From positions 1 through 64,000 of the forward strand of contig JAFGSB010000041.1 in NCBI GenBank assembly GCA_016934825.1: a stretch of 64,000 nucleotides of DNA, in the 5' to 3' direction. This document shows positions 1-8,632 of this stretch, in pieces. Within the stretch, counting starts at the first letter, position 1; each line of letters starts with the position of its first letter. Both the position numbers and the translations under genes were made by a program. Source of the DNA: Candidatus Zhuqueibacterota bacterium. Lineage in GTDB: Bacteria > Zhuqueibacterota > Zhuqueibacteria > Residuimicrobiales > Krinioviventaceae. The notes below the pieces were generated by a model that was not told where the DNA came from, did not search any database, and worked only from the letters and a program-made list of their open reading frames with translations.

Positions 1-202
1 AACAATTTAATTTCTACATACAAGTTAAATAATGATCTCATATCTAAAACTTTAATAAAAGAATATATTAAAAGTATCGTGTCCGGGTTTAACCGGACAC
101 TGGTGTCATAAAATTCGTTTTATCGGATTTACGGTTCTTAATTATACAAATTTATTGATTTTAAATTGAAATGCAAGAATAATACAAATGCATTAAATGC
201 AA
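1..202. other. AT-rich intergenic stretch at left window edge
   Basis: No ORF or RNA gene is visible here. The only structured element is the perfect 8-bp-arm palindrome listed separately at 79-100. The stretch lies downstream of the terminator of the TPR lipoprotein gene, so it probably separates that gene from whatever lies left of the window. Confidence 0.6.
79..100. repeat. palindromic intergenic repeat, GTGTCCGG family (copy 1)
   Basis: Arms GTGTCCGG and CCGGACAC flank a GTTTAA centre. The same 22 bases occur again, identical, at 34466-34487, and shorter relatives lie at 34202-34218 and 34329-34347. There is no T-run on either side, so it is not a standard intrinsic terminator. It could be a protein-binding site or a REP-like element. 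Confidence 0.75.
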
Positions 203-239
203 AACAAAAAAAAAGCCCCGTATTATTAAATAGCGGGGC
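203..239 (-). terminator. rho-independent terminator of the TPR lipoprotein gene
   Basis: A perfect stem of GCCCCG (215-220) and CGGGGC (234-239) encloses a 13-nt AT-rich loop. It is followed on the minus strand by a T-run, seen as A's at about 203-214 on the plus strand. It lies 24 bp beyond the stop codon of the minus-strand gene at 263-1357. Confidence 0.85.
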
Positions 240-262
240 AATATCATAAATGTTATATCTAC

Positions 263-1357
263 TTATTTATTTTGTAATTCTTCGGCTTTTTTAAAACATT
301 CCTCACCCTTTTCCTTGTTACCGATTTGAATATAAGCAATACCGAGATTATTCCATATATTCACACTGTCGCCTTTGATAGCAATCGCTTTTTCCAGGTA
401 AGGAATTGATTGATTATAAAAAGAGACCAACTTGTCTTTTTCATCCGGGGTTACTTCTTGTCCATTATTTTCTTTTTCAACTAATACTTTGCGCAGATTA
501 TCAGCCATGCTCAGAAAAGCATTTCCGACATTAACGTTTGCGTCAAAATCATCCGGTTTTGAGCTGATAACTTTACCGAATAATTCTATGGCTTTTTCAT
601 ATTCTCCGTTTAAATAATGGAGTCTTGCAAGATTAAACAAAAGATCAGCATCATCAGGATTCATGGCAAGTGCCTTCTCGTAAGTTTCACGCGCCAGTTG
701 TTTTTCTCCCAAAAAATCATATGCAAGAGCCAGGTTAGCAATGGGATCCGTATTGGTCGGATCAAGTTCCAGCGCTTTGTTTTCCAGTTCGACAACTTTA
801 TTATATTCTTTAGAATCAAAATACAAAGCAGCAAGAGCCTGAATTACTTCAACATTTTCCGGCTCGATTTCCAGGGCTTTTTGGTACATACTCTTGGCTT
901 CATCGAACTGTTGCTTTTGTGTTAATGCAATTGCCAGGTTACGATAGGCTCCAATTTTCTGGGAATCTATCAAAATACAAGTTTGAAATTTTTCAATAGC
1001 ACCGTCTAAATCTTTACCATTGATTCTGTTTACTCCTGAATTAAAAGTGGTAACCCAATATTTTTCACGTGTACTTTTTATTTGTTGATCAAATTGTGGC
1101 GAAAGTTCCAGGGATTTTTTGAACATCTGATTCATCCCGTCCCAGTTGCCCTGATTGGCATATCCTTCTCCAAGTAAATAATGAGCTTCGACGTCATTAG
1201 GATATAATTTAATTGCGTTTTCCAATTGTTCAATAGCTTTTTCCCAGTTGTCTTGCTGAATATATACCTTCGCTGAAGTTACTTCTTTTGTTTGACATGC
1301 CATAATAGAAAGTATTCCAACAAGTAACATAATTACTGCCACATAACGGATTTTCAT
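263..1357 (-). CDS. TPR-repeat lipoprotein
   Basis: The 364-residue protein starts with a lipoprotein signal peptide ending in a lipobox (IMAC, Cys at about 21). After that it is built almost entirely of tetratricopeptide repeats of about 34 residues, roughly eight, with the usual A-Y/A-x-P spacing. It is probably anchored in the outer or inner membrane facing the periplasm and acts as a protein-interaction scaffold; the partner cannot be told from sequence. The start is supported by GAGGAG about 7 nt upstream. It is transcribed alone: it has its own promoter (1401-1429) reaching into the end of mtnA and its own terminator. The specific function is unknown. Confidence 0.85.
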   Translation of the reverse strand: MKIRYVAVIMLLVGILSIMACQTKEVTSAKVYIQQDNWEKAIEQLENAIKLYPNDVEAHYLLGEGYANQGNWDGMNQMFKKSLELSPQFDQQIKSTREKYWVTTFNSGVNRINGKDLDGAIEKFQTCILIDSQKIGAYRNLAIALTQKQQFDEAKSMYQKALEIEPENVEVIQALAALYFDSKEYNKVVELENKALELDPTNTDPIANLALAYDFLGEKQLARETYEKALAMNPDDADLLFNLARLHYLNGEYEKAIELFGKVISSKPDDFDANVNVGNAFLSMADNLRKVLVEKENNGQEVTPDEKDKLVSFYNQSIPYLEKAIAIKGDSVNIWNNLGIAYIQIGNKEKGEECFKKAEELQNK

Positions 1358-1400
1358 TACAATCTCCTCAAATTTTCTTCAAAAAAAACAAATTTCGAAT

Positions 1401-1429
1401 AATATACAATAATTATCATTTTTAATCAA
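1401..1429 (-). promoter_or_regulatory. sigma-70-type promoter for the TPR lipoprotein
   Basis: On the minus strand TTGATT and TATATT are separated by exactly 17 bp. The -35 box overlaps the mtnA stop codon, and the start codon at 1357 is about 44 bp downstream of the -10 box. The same -10 hexamer with 17-bp spacing precedes uvrB and the CsgG-like gene, which strengthens the call. Confidence 0.6.
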
Positions 1430-2475
1430 GTTTTATTTTTTGCCAGCCTGGCAATGTTTTCAAAAAAAGGTGGTTTAATAATTCCTTTCTCCGTAACAAT
1501 TGAATGTATTAAATAATGTGGTGTTATATCAAAGGCAGGGTTATATACTTTTACATCTTCTGGAGCGACAAGTTTTGAGCCGCATCGGATGACTTCTTCG
1601 GCAGCCCTTTCTTCAATGGGAATATCACGACCGCTTTCAAGTGTAAAATCAAATGTGGACAAAGGGGCGGCGACAATAATGGGGATATTATGATGCCGTG
1701 CCAGTACGGCCAATCCATAGGTACCGATTTTATTGGCGACATCTCCATTCCGAACGATACGATCGGCGCCAACAATAATCATATTAATCATTGATTGCTG
1801 CATCAGAAATGCTGCAGTATTATCACATACCAGGGTCACATCGATCCCGTCTTCCAATAATTCAAAGGTTGTTAACCTGGCGCCCTGCAACAGGGGCCGG
1901 GTTTCATCCGCATAAACTTTGATCTTTTTACCCGCTTCAACCCCTGCGCGAATAATCCCCAGGGCAGTTCCGTAATCACCGGTAGCCAGTGAACCCGCAT
2001 TACAATGGGTCAAAATATTTGCGCGATTGGGTAAAAGTTCCGCCCCGAGTTTTCCGATGGTTTTACATGTTTTAATATCATCACTTAATATCTTTTCCGC
2101 CTCTTTTAACAGGGCGGATTTAATTTCCCGGATTGACTTGTTTAAATTGCCGGACAGGCAATTTCTCATCCTCTCAAGCGCCCAGAACAAATTCTTGGCC
2201 GTCGGGCGCGTTGCTTTTAATTCATCAATGGCTTTGTTCGCCTTTCCGAGAAATCCGGGCCGGTCAGATTCACCGGCATTCCAAATGGATAAAACAACAC
2301 CAAACGCGGCGGCAATGCCGATTACCGGGGCGCCTCGTAAATTCATATTTTTAATCGCATTGACTATACCGTGATGATCGGAAATCTCCAGCAACACCAA
2401 TTCTTCCGGCAACTGGGACTGATCCAAAATTCTTACTTTACCGTTTACCCATTCAATGGTTTTAATATCTTCCAT
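1426..2475 (-). CDS. mtnA: S-methyl-5-thioribose-1-phosphate isomerase
   Basis: This enzyme of the methionine salvage pathway converts 5-methylthioribose-1-phosphate to 5-methylthioribulose-1-phosphate in the cytosol. The 349 residues match the usual length. The family motifs are in order: RGAPVIG (about 47-53), the catalytic cysteine in THCNAGS (Cys158) and the catalytic aspartate in GADRI (Asp238), followed by the NGDVANKIGTY segment. It is related to eIF2B-alpha, but the Cys/Asp pair and the RGAP motif favour MtnA. No other salvage gene is in the window. It lies 45 bp downstream of waaA on the same strand and may be cotranscribed with it. Confidence 0.95.
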   Translation of the reverse strand: MEDIKTIEWVNGKVRILDQSQLPEELVLLEISDHHGIVNAIKNMNLRGAPVIGIAAAFGVVLSIWNAGESDRPGFLGKANKAIDELKATRPTAKNLFWALERMRNCLSGNLNKSIREIKSALLKEAEKILSDDIKTCKTIGKLGAELLPNRANILTHCNAGSLATGDYGTALGIIRAGVEAGKKIKVYADETRPLLQGARLTTFELLEDGIDVTLVCDNTAAFLMQQSMINMIIVGADRIVRNGDVANKIGTYGLAVLARHHNIPIIVAAPLSTFDFTLESGRDIPIEERAAEEVIRCGSKLVAPEDVKVYNPAFDITPHYLIHSIVTEKGIIKPPFFENIARLAKNKT

Positions 2476-2520
2476 ATATTCCGGACATTCTCCTTGCTTT
2501 ATTTCCCGTAACTTCTTCTC

Positions 2521-3846
2521 TCAACAATTCTCTATAATATCAACTATTTTCCTGGACGCGCCTGTGTTTGACAGAATAAAATCCCGTGCCTTTTCTCCGA
2601 TCGCTTGAATTGATTGCGGATTTGTAAACATCATGTTTAGAAATTGATCCACATTCTTTTCAAATTCGATAACTTTGCCGCCGCCGTACTGTAATAATAA
2701 TTGTGGCTCGATGGAAATCGTGTTCCGCGGCCCAAAAAGTACTGCACATCCATGGGCGGCAGGTTCAAGTACATTATGCACTCCCGGCCCGAATCCGCCT
2801 CCCACATATGCCAATTCACCGAGTGAATATAAATTGGCTAACAGGCCGATACCATCAATTAATAAAATCCTGAAAGACCACTTGAAAATTTTGTCAAGTT
2901 CGGAATACCGTATACTTTTAATATTCCGTTTATCAAAAAATCCTTCAATTTGTATTAAATGTTCTTCAGTTGGTTCATGAGGTGCGATAATCACCGTGAA
3001 TTCCGGAAATCTATCTATTGCTTCGGTTATTGCGGGCAATAATATTTTTTCATCCGATGGCCATGTACTTCCGGCAACGAATGTGTTCCGGCGATTAAAA
3101 TAACCTCTTTTTATTAAAAATTCAATCTTTTGATTATTCTGACTTCTTTGAAGAACCCTGTCATATCTTGTGTCACCAAGCACCTGAATGCGTTCCGCCT
3201 CAGGATATACCATTTGATATCGTCTGGAACTTTCCTCCGATACGGTAAGTATTCTTGTAAAAGTTCCGATCACACTGCGAATGGGTACCCTGAATATTTG
3301 ATATAATGTTTTCCTTTTATCTGTAATACTGGCATCTATTAATAAAGATGTGATATTTTTCTTTTTCAGATACCAATGAAAATTAGGCCAGATATCATGA
3401 CGTACGGTAATCGCAATATCGGGTTGGATAATATCAATGAATTTCTTTACATGCCAATAGGTATCAACGGGTATATACGTAACGAAAATATTTTTATCCT
3501 GAATATGAATATTTTCATAGGCAGAAGGTGAAAATATTGATAGAATAATTTGTACAACCGGCATTCTCGATCTTATTTCATCAATTACAGGTTTGGCCTG
3601 TTCAAATTCACCCAATGAAGAGATGTGGATCCAAATCTTTCGATTGTTATTTGAACCATTAGCAATATGTTTTTCTAATTTTTCAAATAATCCTTTTCGA
3701 CCCGTTATACCACGTCTGATTTTATGATGAAACAATCCTGCAAAATGTACAAGAACAAAAAAAAGCGGGATAAAAAGAACATTATATACGAAAAAAAATA
3801 TTTTTGACATTATGTGTGTGCGGTTTCGTTCTGACTTTTGGATCAT
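2521..3846 (-). CDS. waaA: 3-deoxy-D-manno-octulosonic acid (Kdo) transferase
   Basis: This is a GT30-family transferase that adds Kdo to the lipid A precursor at the cytoplasmic face of the inner membrane. After an N-terminal membrane anchor (FFFVYNVLFIPLFFVLVHFAG) come the acceptor-domain motifs, including WIHISSLGEFEQAKP, where the Glu corresponds to the catalytic base, and the donor-side motif YVGGGFGPGVHNVLEPAAHG with the conserved HNxLEP. The length of about 441 residues is normal. The ATG shares one base with the stop of the upstream LytR_C gene (TGATG), suggesting translational coupling. The ORF track starts one codon earlier at TTG; a start at MSKIF (3810) is also possible. It shows that the organism makes LPS. 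Confidence 0.92.
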   Translation of the reverse strand: MIQKSERNRTHIMSKIFFFVYNVLFIPLFFVLVHFAGLFHHKIRRGITGRKGLFEKLEKHIANGSNNNRKIWIHISSLGEFEQAKPVIDEIRSRMPVVQIILSIFSPSAYENIHIQDKNIFVTYIPVDTYWHVKKFIDIIQPDIAITVRHDIWPNFHWYLKKKNITSLLIDASITDKRKTLYQIFRVPIRSVIGTFTRILTVSEESSRRYQMVYPEAERIQVLGDTRYDRVLQRSQNNQKIEFLIKRGYFNRRNTFVAGSTWPSDEKILLPAITEAIDRFPEFTVIIAPHEPTEEHLIQIEGFFDKRNIKSIRYSELDKIFKWSFRILLIDGIGLLANLYSLGELAYVGGGFGPGVHNVLEPAAHGCAVLFGPRNTISIEPQLLLQYGGGKVIEFEKNVDQFLNMMFTNPQSIQAIGEKARDFILSNTGASRKIVDIIENC

Positions 3847-4379
3847 CAACGGAGAGATTTGTATATTTTTAATGATTCATAATCAGAGCCTATGATCAGG
3901 GTGATATCAGAATCGTTCTCATCATTTTTTATAGGATAAACAAGCTCATCGGAGATACCGATTATTTCTCTGAATTTATCGATATCTTTTTTATCCCGGC
4001 GCTCTCTGTTTATAATAACAGTATTTTCGTAATCCCAGGTCGGGGCGTTTCCGACTTCAACAACATCATATCTTTGCCGTTGCAGGTATTCTGAAAATTC
4101 ATTGGCTATCCCGCTAACGCCGCAGCCGTTCAATACTTGGACCCTGACAGGATTGATAATCGGCGTAGTCGAAATAATATCAGGAACTTGTTGAGGTGTA
4201 ACAATTTTATGAATAAACGAAGAAATCAGCACCGCATTAATAACCACCAACCCCCAGATGACCAATAGATTGACTTTTTGTTTTATCGTTGCAAAAGCAG
4301 ACTTATTTTTAGTGGTTGATCTTTTGTAGACAGGGCTTTTTACTTTGATTTTTTTCTTTTTCGTGACTCTCCTGTTCAA
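3846..4379 (-). CDS. LytR C-terminal-domain membrane protein
   Basis: The 177 residues contain a basic N-terminus (RRVTKKKKIKVKSP), one transmembrane helix at about 32-55, and a periplasmic LytR_C-type domain at about 77-177. The domain begins with VRVQVLNGCGVSGIA and has the typical NGxGxxGlA start and a D-x-T-x-I-I-G-x-D-Y end. In other bacteria this domain follows LytR-CpsA-Psr phosphotransferase domains, but here it stands alone on a membrane anchor, as in many FCB genomes. The role is inferred to be in the envelope; the ligand is unknown. It is translationally coupled to waaA. Confidence 0.75.
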   Translation of the reverse strand: MNRRVTKKKKIKVKSPVYKRSTTKNKSAFATIKQKVNLLVIWGLVVINAVLISSFIHKIVTPQQVPDIISTTPIINPVRVQVLNGCGVSGIANEFSEYLQRQRYDVVEVGNAPTWDYENTVIINRERRDKKDIDKFREIIGISDELVYPIKNDENDSDITLIIGSDYESLKIYKSLR

Positions 4380-4440
4380 TCTACTTTCCTTTATTGATAT
4401 TGGGTAATGGGAAACCGGTTATTATATTGTATTCTGTATC

Positions 4441-4911
4441 TTAGTATCGGCGAAAGCGGTCATTATAATACCAGGAATTATATCCATAAGGATTTTGACT
4501 ATATTCGACTTCCAATACCGTATTTTCGGTCGGTTTGTATCTGAACTGAGCGCCTGAAATAAAAGGTCCGCTTTTTAGGAACGGGGCGTCATTAGAACCC
4601 GCAAAGGGCTGGTGCGCCATACCCCATTGAAAGCTCAATGTCATCGGCAGTTTAAAATGATATGTCATGGTATTTAAATAAACACCCTGCGATATTCCCT
4701 GGCCTCCCATCGACATATAGCTCATTGTGTAGGATTGAGAAATATCCAGGCGGGAAGGATCCAGACCCAATATACCCAGGGCGCTTTTTCCCGCATTTAC
4801 CGGTGTCCTTAATGCTGTGGAAATATCCACCGGGCCGGTATCTGATTTATATTGTCCAAACACCAAACAGGGCATTAATATCAGCAATAATATTTGTATT
4901 CTCGTCTTCAT
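4441..4911 (-). CDS. exported protein of unknown function, probably barrel-like
   Basis: From the ATG at 4911 the 156-residue protein begins with a signal peptide (MKTRIQILLLILMPCLVFGQ). This start is preferred to the track's upstream one, which adds a non-signal extension. The mature part alternates hydrophobic and polar residues and is rich in Tyr, Ser and Gly, ending in an aromatic strand-like segment (SWYYNDRFRRY) as outer-membrane proteins often do. I do not recognise the family. It sits 61 bp upstream of the LytR_C gene on the same strand. Confidence 0.6.
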   Translation of the reverse strand: MKTRIQILLLILMPCLVFGQYKSDTGPVDISTALRTPVNAGKSALGILGLDPSRLDISQSYTMSYMSMGGQGISQGVYLNTMTYHFKLPMTLSFQWGMAHQPFAGSNDAPFLKSGPFISGAQFRYKPTENTVLEVEYSQNPYGYNSWYYNDRFRRY

Positions 4912-5025
4912 ATCATCTACCCTTATTAATATAGTTAAATTATATAACACAAATTAAAAAAAATTGTAATAATGTCAATAAATATTTTATTGTTTTATAT
5001 AGACCAGAGTTAAAAATTTTTTTTA

Positions 5026-5868
5026 TTATATATTTATTAATTTGTTGTCTATCAACCTGGTCTTGCCGATATAAACAGCAACCGCGATCAGAATATTTCT
5101 CTCTACATTATGCACTACTTTCAGATTTATAGCGTCGACAATGTCCACATAATCTATACGGGCTCTTTTTGCTTTATTGATTATACCGGTCATTTCATCG
5201 ATCAATACCTGTCTGTTTCGTTCACCCTGATTAATCATGTCCTCCGCCGACTGTAAAGCCCGGTATAGGGCCGTCGCGTCCTGTCTTTCTTCGGCCGATA
5301 GATATTTATTCCTTGAACTCATTGCCAGCCCGTCATGTTCCCGGATTATCGGCCCGATGATGATATCGATATCAAAATTCAGATCATCAACCATTTTTTT
5401 GATGACTATTGCCTGCTGGGCGTCTTTTTGTCCGAATACCGCGATATGCGGTTTGACGATGTTGAATAACTTGCCGACAATGGTCGTAACGCCCTGAAAA
5501 TGCCAGGGACGTGAAGCGCCGCACAAACCGGCTGTCAGTTCTTTTACGTTAACAACAGTTTGCGGGTTGCTCATGTACATTTCAATATCATCGGGAACGA
5601 ACAGAATATTCGTTCCGCTTTGGTACGCCAGTTTTTTGTCCCGCTCAAGGTCGCGCGGGTACTCATCCAGGTCCTCATTCGGACCGAACTGGGTTGGATT
5701 GACATAAATACTGGTAACAACGACATCGGCTTTTTGCCTGGCGATTTTAATCAGACTCGTATGTCCATCATGTAAATAACCCATTGTGGGTACAAGTCCG
5801 ATCCGCTTTCCTTCCGTGCGCATTTTATCCGCAAGCGCCTGCATTTCACTGATTCGGGTGACGATCAT
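5026..5868 (-). CDS. panC: pantothenate synthetase
   Basis: This enzyme joins pantoate and beta-alanine using ATP, the last step of pantothenate synthesis. The 280 residues carry the nucleotidyltransferase motifs PTMGYLHDGHTSLI (HxGH-type, about 28-41), the VNPTQFGPNEDLDEYPR loop, VFGQKDAQQ, and AMSSRNKYLS corresponding to the KMSKS region. The gene lies 9 bp downstream of panB, and its ribosome binding site (AAGAGAG) overlaps the panB stop. Pantothenate feeds coenzyme A, whose final kinase (coaE) is also in the window. Confidence 0.96.
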   Translation of the reverse strand: MIVTRISEMQALADKMRTEGKRIGLVPTMGYLHDGHTSLIKIARQKADVVVTSIYVNPTQFGPNEDLDEYPRDLERDKKLAYQSGTNILFVPDDIEMYMSNPQTVVNVKELTAGLCGASRPWHFQGVTTIVGKLFNIVKPHIAVFGQKDAQQAIVIKKMVDDLNFDIDIIIGPIIREHDGLAMSSRNKYLSAEERQDATALYRALQSAEDMINQGERNRQVLIDEMTGIINKAKRARIDYVDIVDAINLKVVHNVERNILIAVAVYIGKTRLIDNKLINI

Positions 5869-5877
5869 TTTACTCTC

Positions 5878-6696
5878 TTAAAAACTTTCTTCCTGGGACG
5901 GAAATTGACCGTTTTTAACATCCAGTGAGTATTTTTGACAGGCCTCCCTTACTTTTCCGGCAAGTTCCGCATAACGGCGAACAAATTTCGGTTTAAACTG
6001 TTCGAACAGGCCCAGCATATCATAAATAACCAGTATTTGCCCGTCACAGTCCGGCCCGGCGCCGATGCCGATTGTCGGTATGCTTAATTCCTCACTGACT
6101 TTTTTCGCCAGACCGCCGGGTATTTTTTCCAGTACAATCGAAAAAGCCCCTGCATCCTGAAGCGCTTTGGCGTCATTCAACAATTGCTGAGCACCCTGTT
6201 CGGTTTTCGCCTGTACTTTATAACCGCCAAATCTTTTAACGGACTGCGGCGTGAGTCCCAAATGTCCCATAACCGGCATCCCGGATTTCACAAGCCGGCG
6301 GACGGTCTCGGCGACCTCCTCGCCGCCTTCCAGTTTGACCGCGTCGACTGCGGTTTCTTTAAAAAATCGTCCGGCGTTTTTGATTGTTTCTTCGACGCTG
6401 ACCTGAAACGACAAAAAGGGCATATCGCCGACAAGCAGTGCTCTTTCCACACCGCGGCTAACGGCATTGCAGTGATATATCGCTTCGTCCATAGTATAGG
6501 GTAACGTTGTGGGATGACCCGCAAAAACCATCGAGCCCGAGTCGCCGACCAGTATCAGATCGAGTCCCGCCTGGTCCAGCAATGCGGCAAATATAAAATC
6601 ATACGCCGTCAGCGCGGCAATTTTTTCATGCTTTTGTTTTTTTCCGACAATATCGGGTACCGATAATTTCTTTTGTGCAACAGAATTTTTTTTCAT
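5878..6696 (-). CDS. panB: 3-methyl-2-oxobutanoate hydroxymethyltransferase
   Basis: It makes ketopantoate from 2-oxoisovalerate and 5,10-methylene-tetrahydrofolate, the first committed step toward pantothenate. The 272-residue TIM-barrel protein shows KIAALTAYDF (about 26-35), the metal-binding region LVGDSGSMVFAGH, the motif GHLGLTPQS and the catalytic-side segment TIGIGAGPDCDGQILV. Length and motif order are normal. It forms an operon with panC directly downstream. Confidence 0.96.
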   Translation of the reverse strand: MKKNSVAQKKLSVPDIVGKKQKHEKIAALTAYDFIFAALLDQAGLDLILVGDSGSMVFAGHPTTLPYTMDEAIYHCNAVSRGVERALLVGDMPFLSFQVSVEETIKNAGRFFKETAVDAVKLEGGEEVAETVRRLVKSGMPVMGHLGLTPQSVKRFGGYKVQAKTEQGAQQLLNDAKALQDAGAFSIVLEKIPGGLAKKVSEELSIPTIGIGAGPDCDGQILVIYDMLGLFEQFKPKFVRRYAELAGKVREACQKYSLDVKNGQFPSQEESF

Positions 6697-6791
6697 TTTA
6701 TATCGAATTATTATTAAATGATTGTTTTATCTGAAAGGAAACTCGAACGGTTTTCTTCAAATAACGGGCAGGCCGGATAATCAGTTTTTTG

Positions 6792-7715
6792 TTAAAAATG
6801 ACTTGATATTGTAAATCTGTTCAAACTTCCAAGCACGCCGTATGATGTATAGGAATAGTCTATCTTGATTTGTTTCCATAAAAAACCCAGTCCGATTGCC
6901 GCGCCGGCAAAGGTATCGTCGGATGCGTCCACATGCATTTTCCGGCCGATAAAATCGTACCCGAGCCGCAGCAGGACATAATCCGAAAGTGTAAATTCAC
7001 CGCCAATAGCGGCCTGCCAAGCTTCATCACTATATTTGTAGGCGTTCGCACTTAATAACAGAGGCAAATGGGCCAGCTTTTTGGAAAAACCCGCCCGCAA
7101 ACACAAAGGCAGATCATCCTTTGTCTCAACAAAGGCTGATGTTGCGGTACCCAGGTTATAAATCCCGGCGGCAAAGGTCAACTCGTGTTTCGGCATAACA
7201 TACATAACACCCGCGTCAAGCGCCACGGCATCCGCGGAATAGTTTTCAATCGATGCGCGTATATATTTCCCGGTTGCGCCGATGTACAGGTTTTCCGCCG
7301 CGGTGATTGCGTATGACGCGTTCAGGGAAATACTGTTTGCGCCGAATGTACCCATTTCCTGGCCGTACTGGTCCATCTTGTCGAATTGACCGTAATCCTT
7401 GTACAGCACGCTGAATCCGAAATTACCCAAACCCATTCGCGGGTGAACATAACCGATAAAACCGGAGTTAAAATCGAGCAGATCGTTCAAATAGGTAAAA
7501 CTGGCCGTTCTTTTACCGATAACGGCAATACTGGCGGGATTATAATATAAAGAATTGACATCGCCGGGAACGGCGACAAAAGCCCCGGCCATCCCTGCCG
7601 GCCTGGCGCCGACCTGCGTCCTTAAAAATTGAAATCCCGTTGTCGATGGCGAGTACGCATGCGTTGTGATTGAAAAAACCAGGAGTATAACAGCAACTAT
7701 TCTGTATATTTTCAT
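6792..7715 (-). CDS. PorV/PorQ-family outer-membrane barrel protein
   Basis: The 307 residues begin with a signal peptide (MKIYRIVAVILLVFSITTHAYS). The N-terminal family signature follows: FLRTQVGARPAGMAGAFVAVPGDVNSLYYNPASIA. Repeated amphipathic strands (LRLGYDF, AAIGLGFLW, IDYSYTSYGVLGSLNRFTISSHF) make a FadL-like barrel with an aromatic C-terminus. Family members act with T9SS cargo and sortase at the outer membrane, but many FCB genomes carry several paralogues of unclear role. A second, longer copy beside PorU (51477-52517) is the better PorV candidate. The gene starts 38 bp downstream of the tRNA-Thr and may be read from the same transcript. Confidence 0.85.
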   Translation of the reverse strand: MKIYRIVAVILLVFSITTHAYSPSTTGFQFLRTQVGARPAGMAGAFVAVPGDVNSLYYNPASIAVIGKRTASFTYLNDLLDFNSGFIGYVHPRMGLGNFGFSVLYKDYGQFDKMDQYGQEMGTFGANSISLNASYAITAAENLYIGATGKYIRASIENYSADAVALDAGVMYVMPKHELTFAAGIYNLGTATSAFVETKDDLPLCLRAGFSKKLAHLPLLLSANAYKYSDEAWQAAIGGEFTLSDYVLLRLGYDFIGRKMHVDASDDTFAGAAIGLGFLWKQIKIDYSYTSYGVLGSLNRFTISSHF

Positions 7716-7752
7716 ATTTTAAAACCCGTTTGAATATCCGTTCATAAAAAAG

Positions 7753-7825
7753 AGCCACCTGTCGGAATCGAACCGACGACCTGCTCATTACGAGTGAGCC
7801 GCTCTACCATCTGAGCTAAGGTGGC
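7753..7825 (-). tRNA. tRNA-Thr (anticodon CGT)
   Basis: The minus strand folds as a full cloverleaf of 73 nt. The acceptor arms GCCACCT and AGGTGGC pair perfectly, the D-arm begins AGCTCAGATGG, and the anticodon stem GCTCA/TGAGC encloses CTCGTAA, giving anticodon CGT (codon ACG, Thr). The T-arm contains GGTTCGATTCC. The discriminator is T and CCA is not encoded, so it must be added after transcription. It stands between a small membrane-protein gene and the PorV-like gene on the same strand. Confidence 0.97.
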
Positions 7826-7850
7826 TTGAACAAAAATTTAGCTATTTATA

Positions 7851-7877
7851 GTGTGATAATCAAGAAAAATATCACAC
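7851..7877. repeat. 8-bp inverted repeat between a membrane-protein gene and tRNA-Thr
   Basis: GTGTGATA and TATCACAC flank an 11-nt spacer. It lies 24 bp beyond the stop of the 7902 gene and 25 bp before the tRNA 5' end. On the minus strand TATAAAT follows immediately, a possible -10 element for the tRNA, so it may be an operator or a weak terminator. Confidence 0.5.
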
Positions 7878-7901
7878 CCGGTTCATATAAAATGCTCTGT
7901 T

Positions 7902-8249
7902 CTATTCAGCAGGGTCCGCGGTAACGTTTTTCATCATTTCATAAGCGTACAAACCGATAAACAAAGCAATCGCGCCAACCAGAATAGCTATAAAAGTCAC
8001 TGCGCCGACCGTGACAAGCAGCTCCACGTATTTGTTTTTATTCTCTCTATGACGATATGTGTCATAAAAAATATCGTAAAACAATTTGCCGATATATAAA
8101 ATAAACAGCAAAATACCCGCCATCATCCGCGGAAAACTCATCCGGCTCTGCATGCTGTAGGTAATGGGCCAGATCAACCAGACTACCAGGCCCCATTTTG
8201 CCACTTCTTTTATATAATAAAAAACTTTGGAATCTTTTTTTTGTTCCAC
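7902..8249 (-). CDS. small integral membrane protein, unknown function
   Basis: The 115-residue protein begins with a GTG codon. It has about three hydrophobic segments (about 18-33, 43-60 and 77-105), the second followed by a charged loop (YDTYRHRENKNKYVE), and a short polar tail. I see no catalytic motif. It starts 11 bp after yraN and belongs to the rnhB-yraN run on the minus strand, so it is probably cotranscribed with them. The ribosome binding site is weak, which lowers confidence in the exact start. Confidence 0.65.
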   Translation of the reverse strand: MEQKKDSKVFYYIKEVAKWGLVVWLIWPITYSMQSRMSFPRMMAGILLFILYIGKLFYDIFYDTYRHRENKNKYVELLVTVGAVTFIAILVGAIALFIGLYAYEMMKNVTADPAE

Positions 8250-8260
8250 CTTTTTACCCT

Positions 8261-8632
8261 TTATTCTAACCAGAATGCGTTTTCGATGTGTTTTATCTGC
8301 TGTGTCGTATTAAAAAAAATTATGGCGACCACATCAAACCGGCAGTCCACGTTTTCAATATTGTTTAATTGTAAATACGACTCTGCGGCCATACCGATCT
8401 TTTGCTGTTTTTTCACATCCACCCATGTTTCCGGCTCCCCGAAATCCTTCTGCCTGCCCGCCTTGACTTCCACAAAAACCAGGATTTCGCCCGTTTTCGC
8501 GATTATATCAACCTCACCCTCACGGGTGTGGTAATTCCGCTCCAGTATCTCGTATCCTTTTGCGGACAAATACCCGGCGGCTTCGTCTTCGCCTTTTTTC
8601 CCTGTCCGGGCGCGGTTATTCGAGGCTGTCAT
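8261..8632 (-). CDS. yraN: YraN family (UPF0102) nuclease-fold protein
   Basis: From the ATG at 8632 the protein has 123 residues, the family's usual size. The motifs are RARTGKKGEDEAAGYLSAKGYEILERN, then GEVDIIAKTGEILVFVEVKAG, which carries the D...ExK pattern of the restriction-endonuclease-like fold, then the usual C-terminal FDVVAI. The track's start at 8743 lies inside rnhB and adds a non-homologous extension; the chosen start overlaps rnhB by 17 bp. The rnhB-yraN order is common in bacteria. The physiological function remains unsettled in the family. Confidence 0.9.
   Translation of the reverse strand: MTASNNRARTGKKGEDEAAGYLSAKGYEILERNYHTREGEVDIIAKTGEILVFVEVKAGRQKDFGEPETWVDVKKQQKIGMAAESYLQLNNIENVDCRFDVVAIIFFNTTQQIKHIENAFWLE

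Noticed and set aside
4976-4992. CAATAAA/TTTATTG hairpin after panC as a terminator
   Set aside because: It is purely AT stem in an AT-rich region; the following T-run is displaced.
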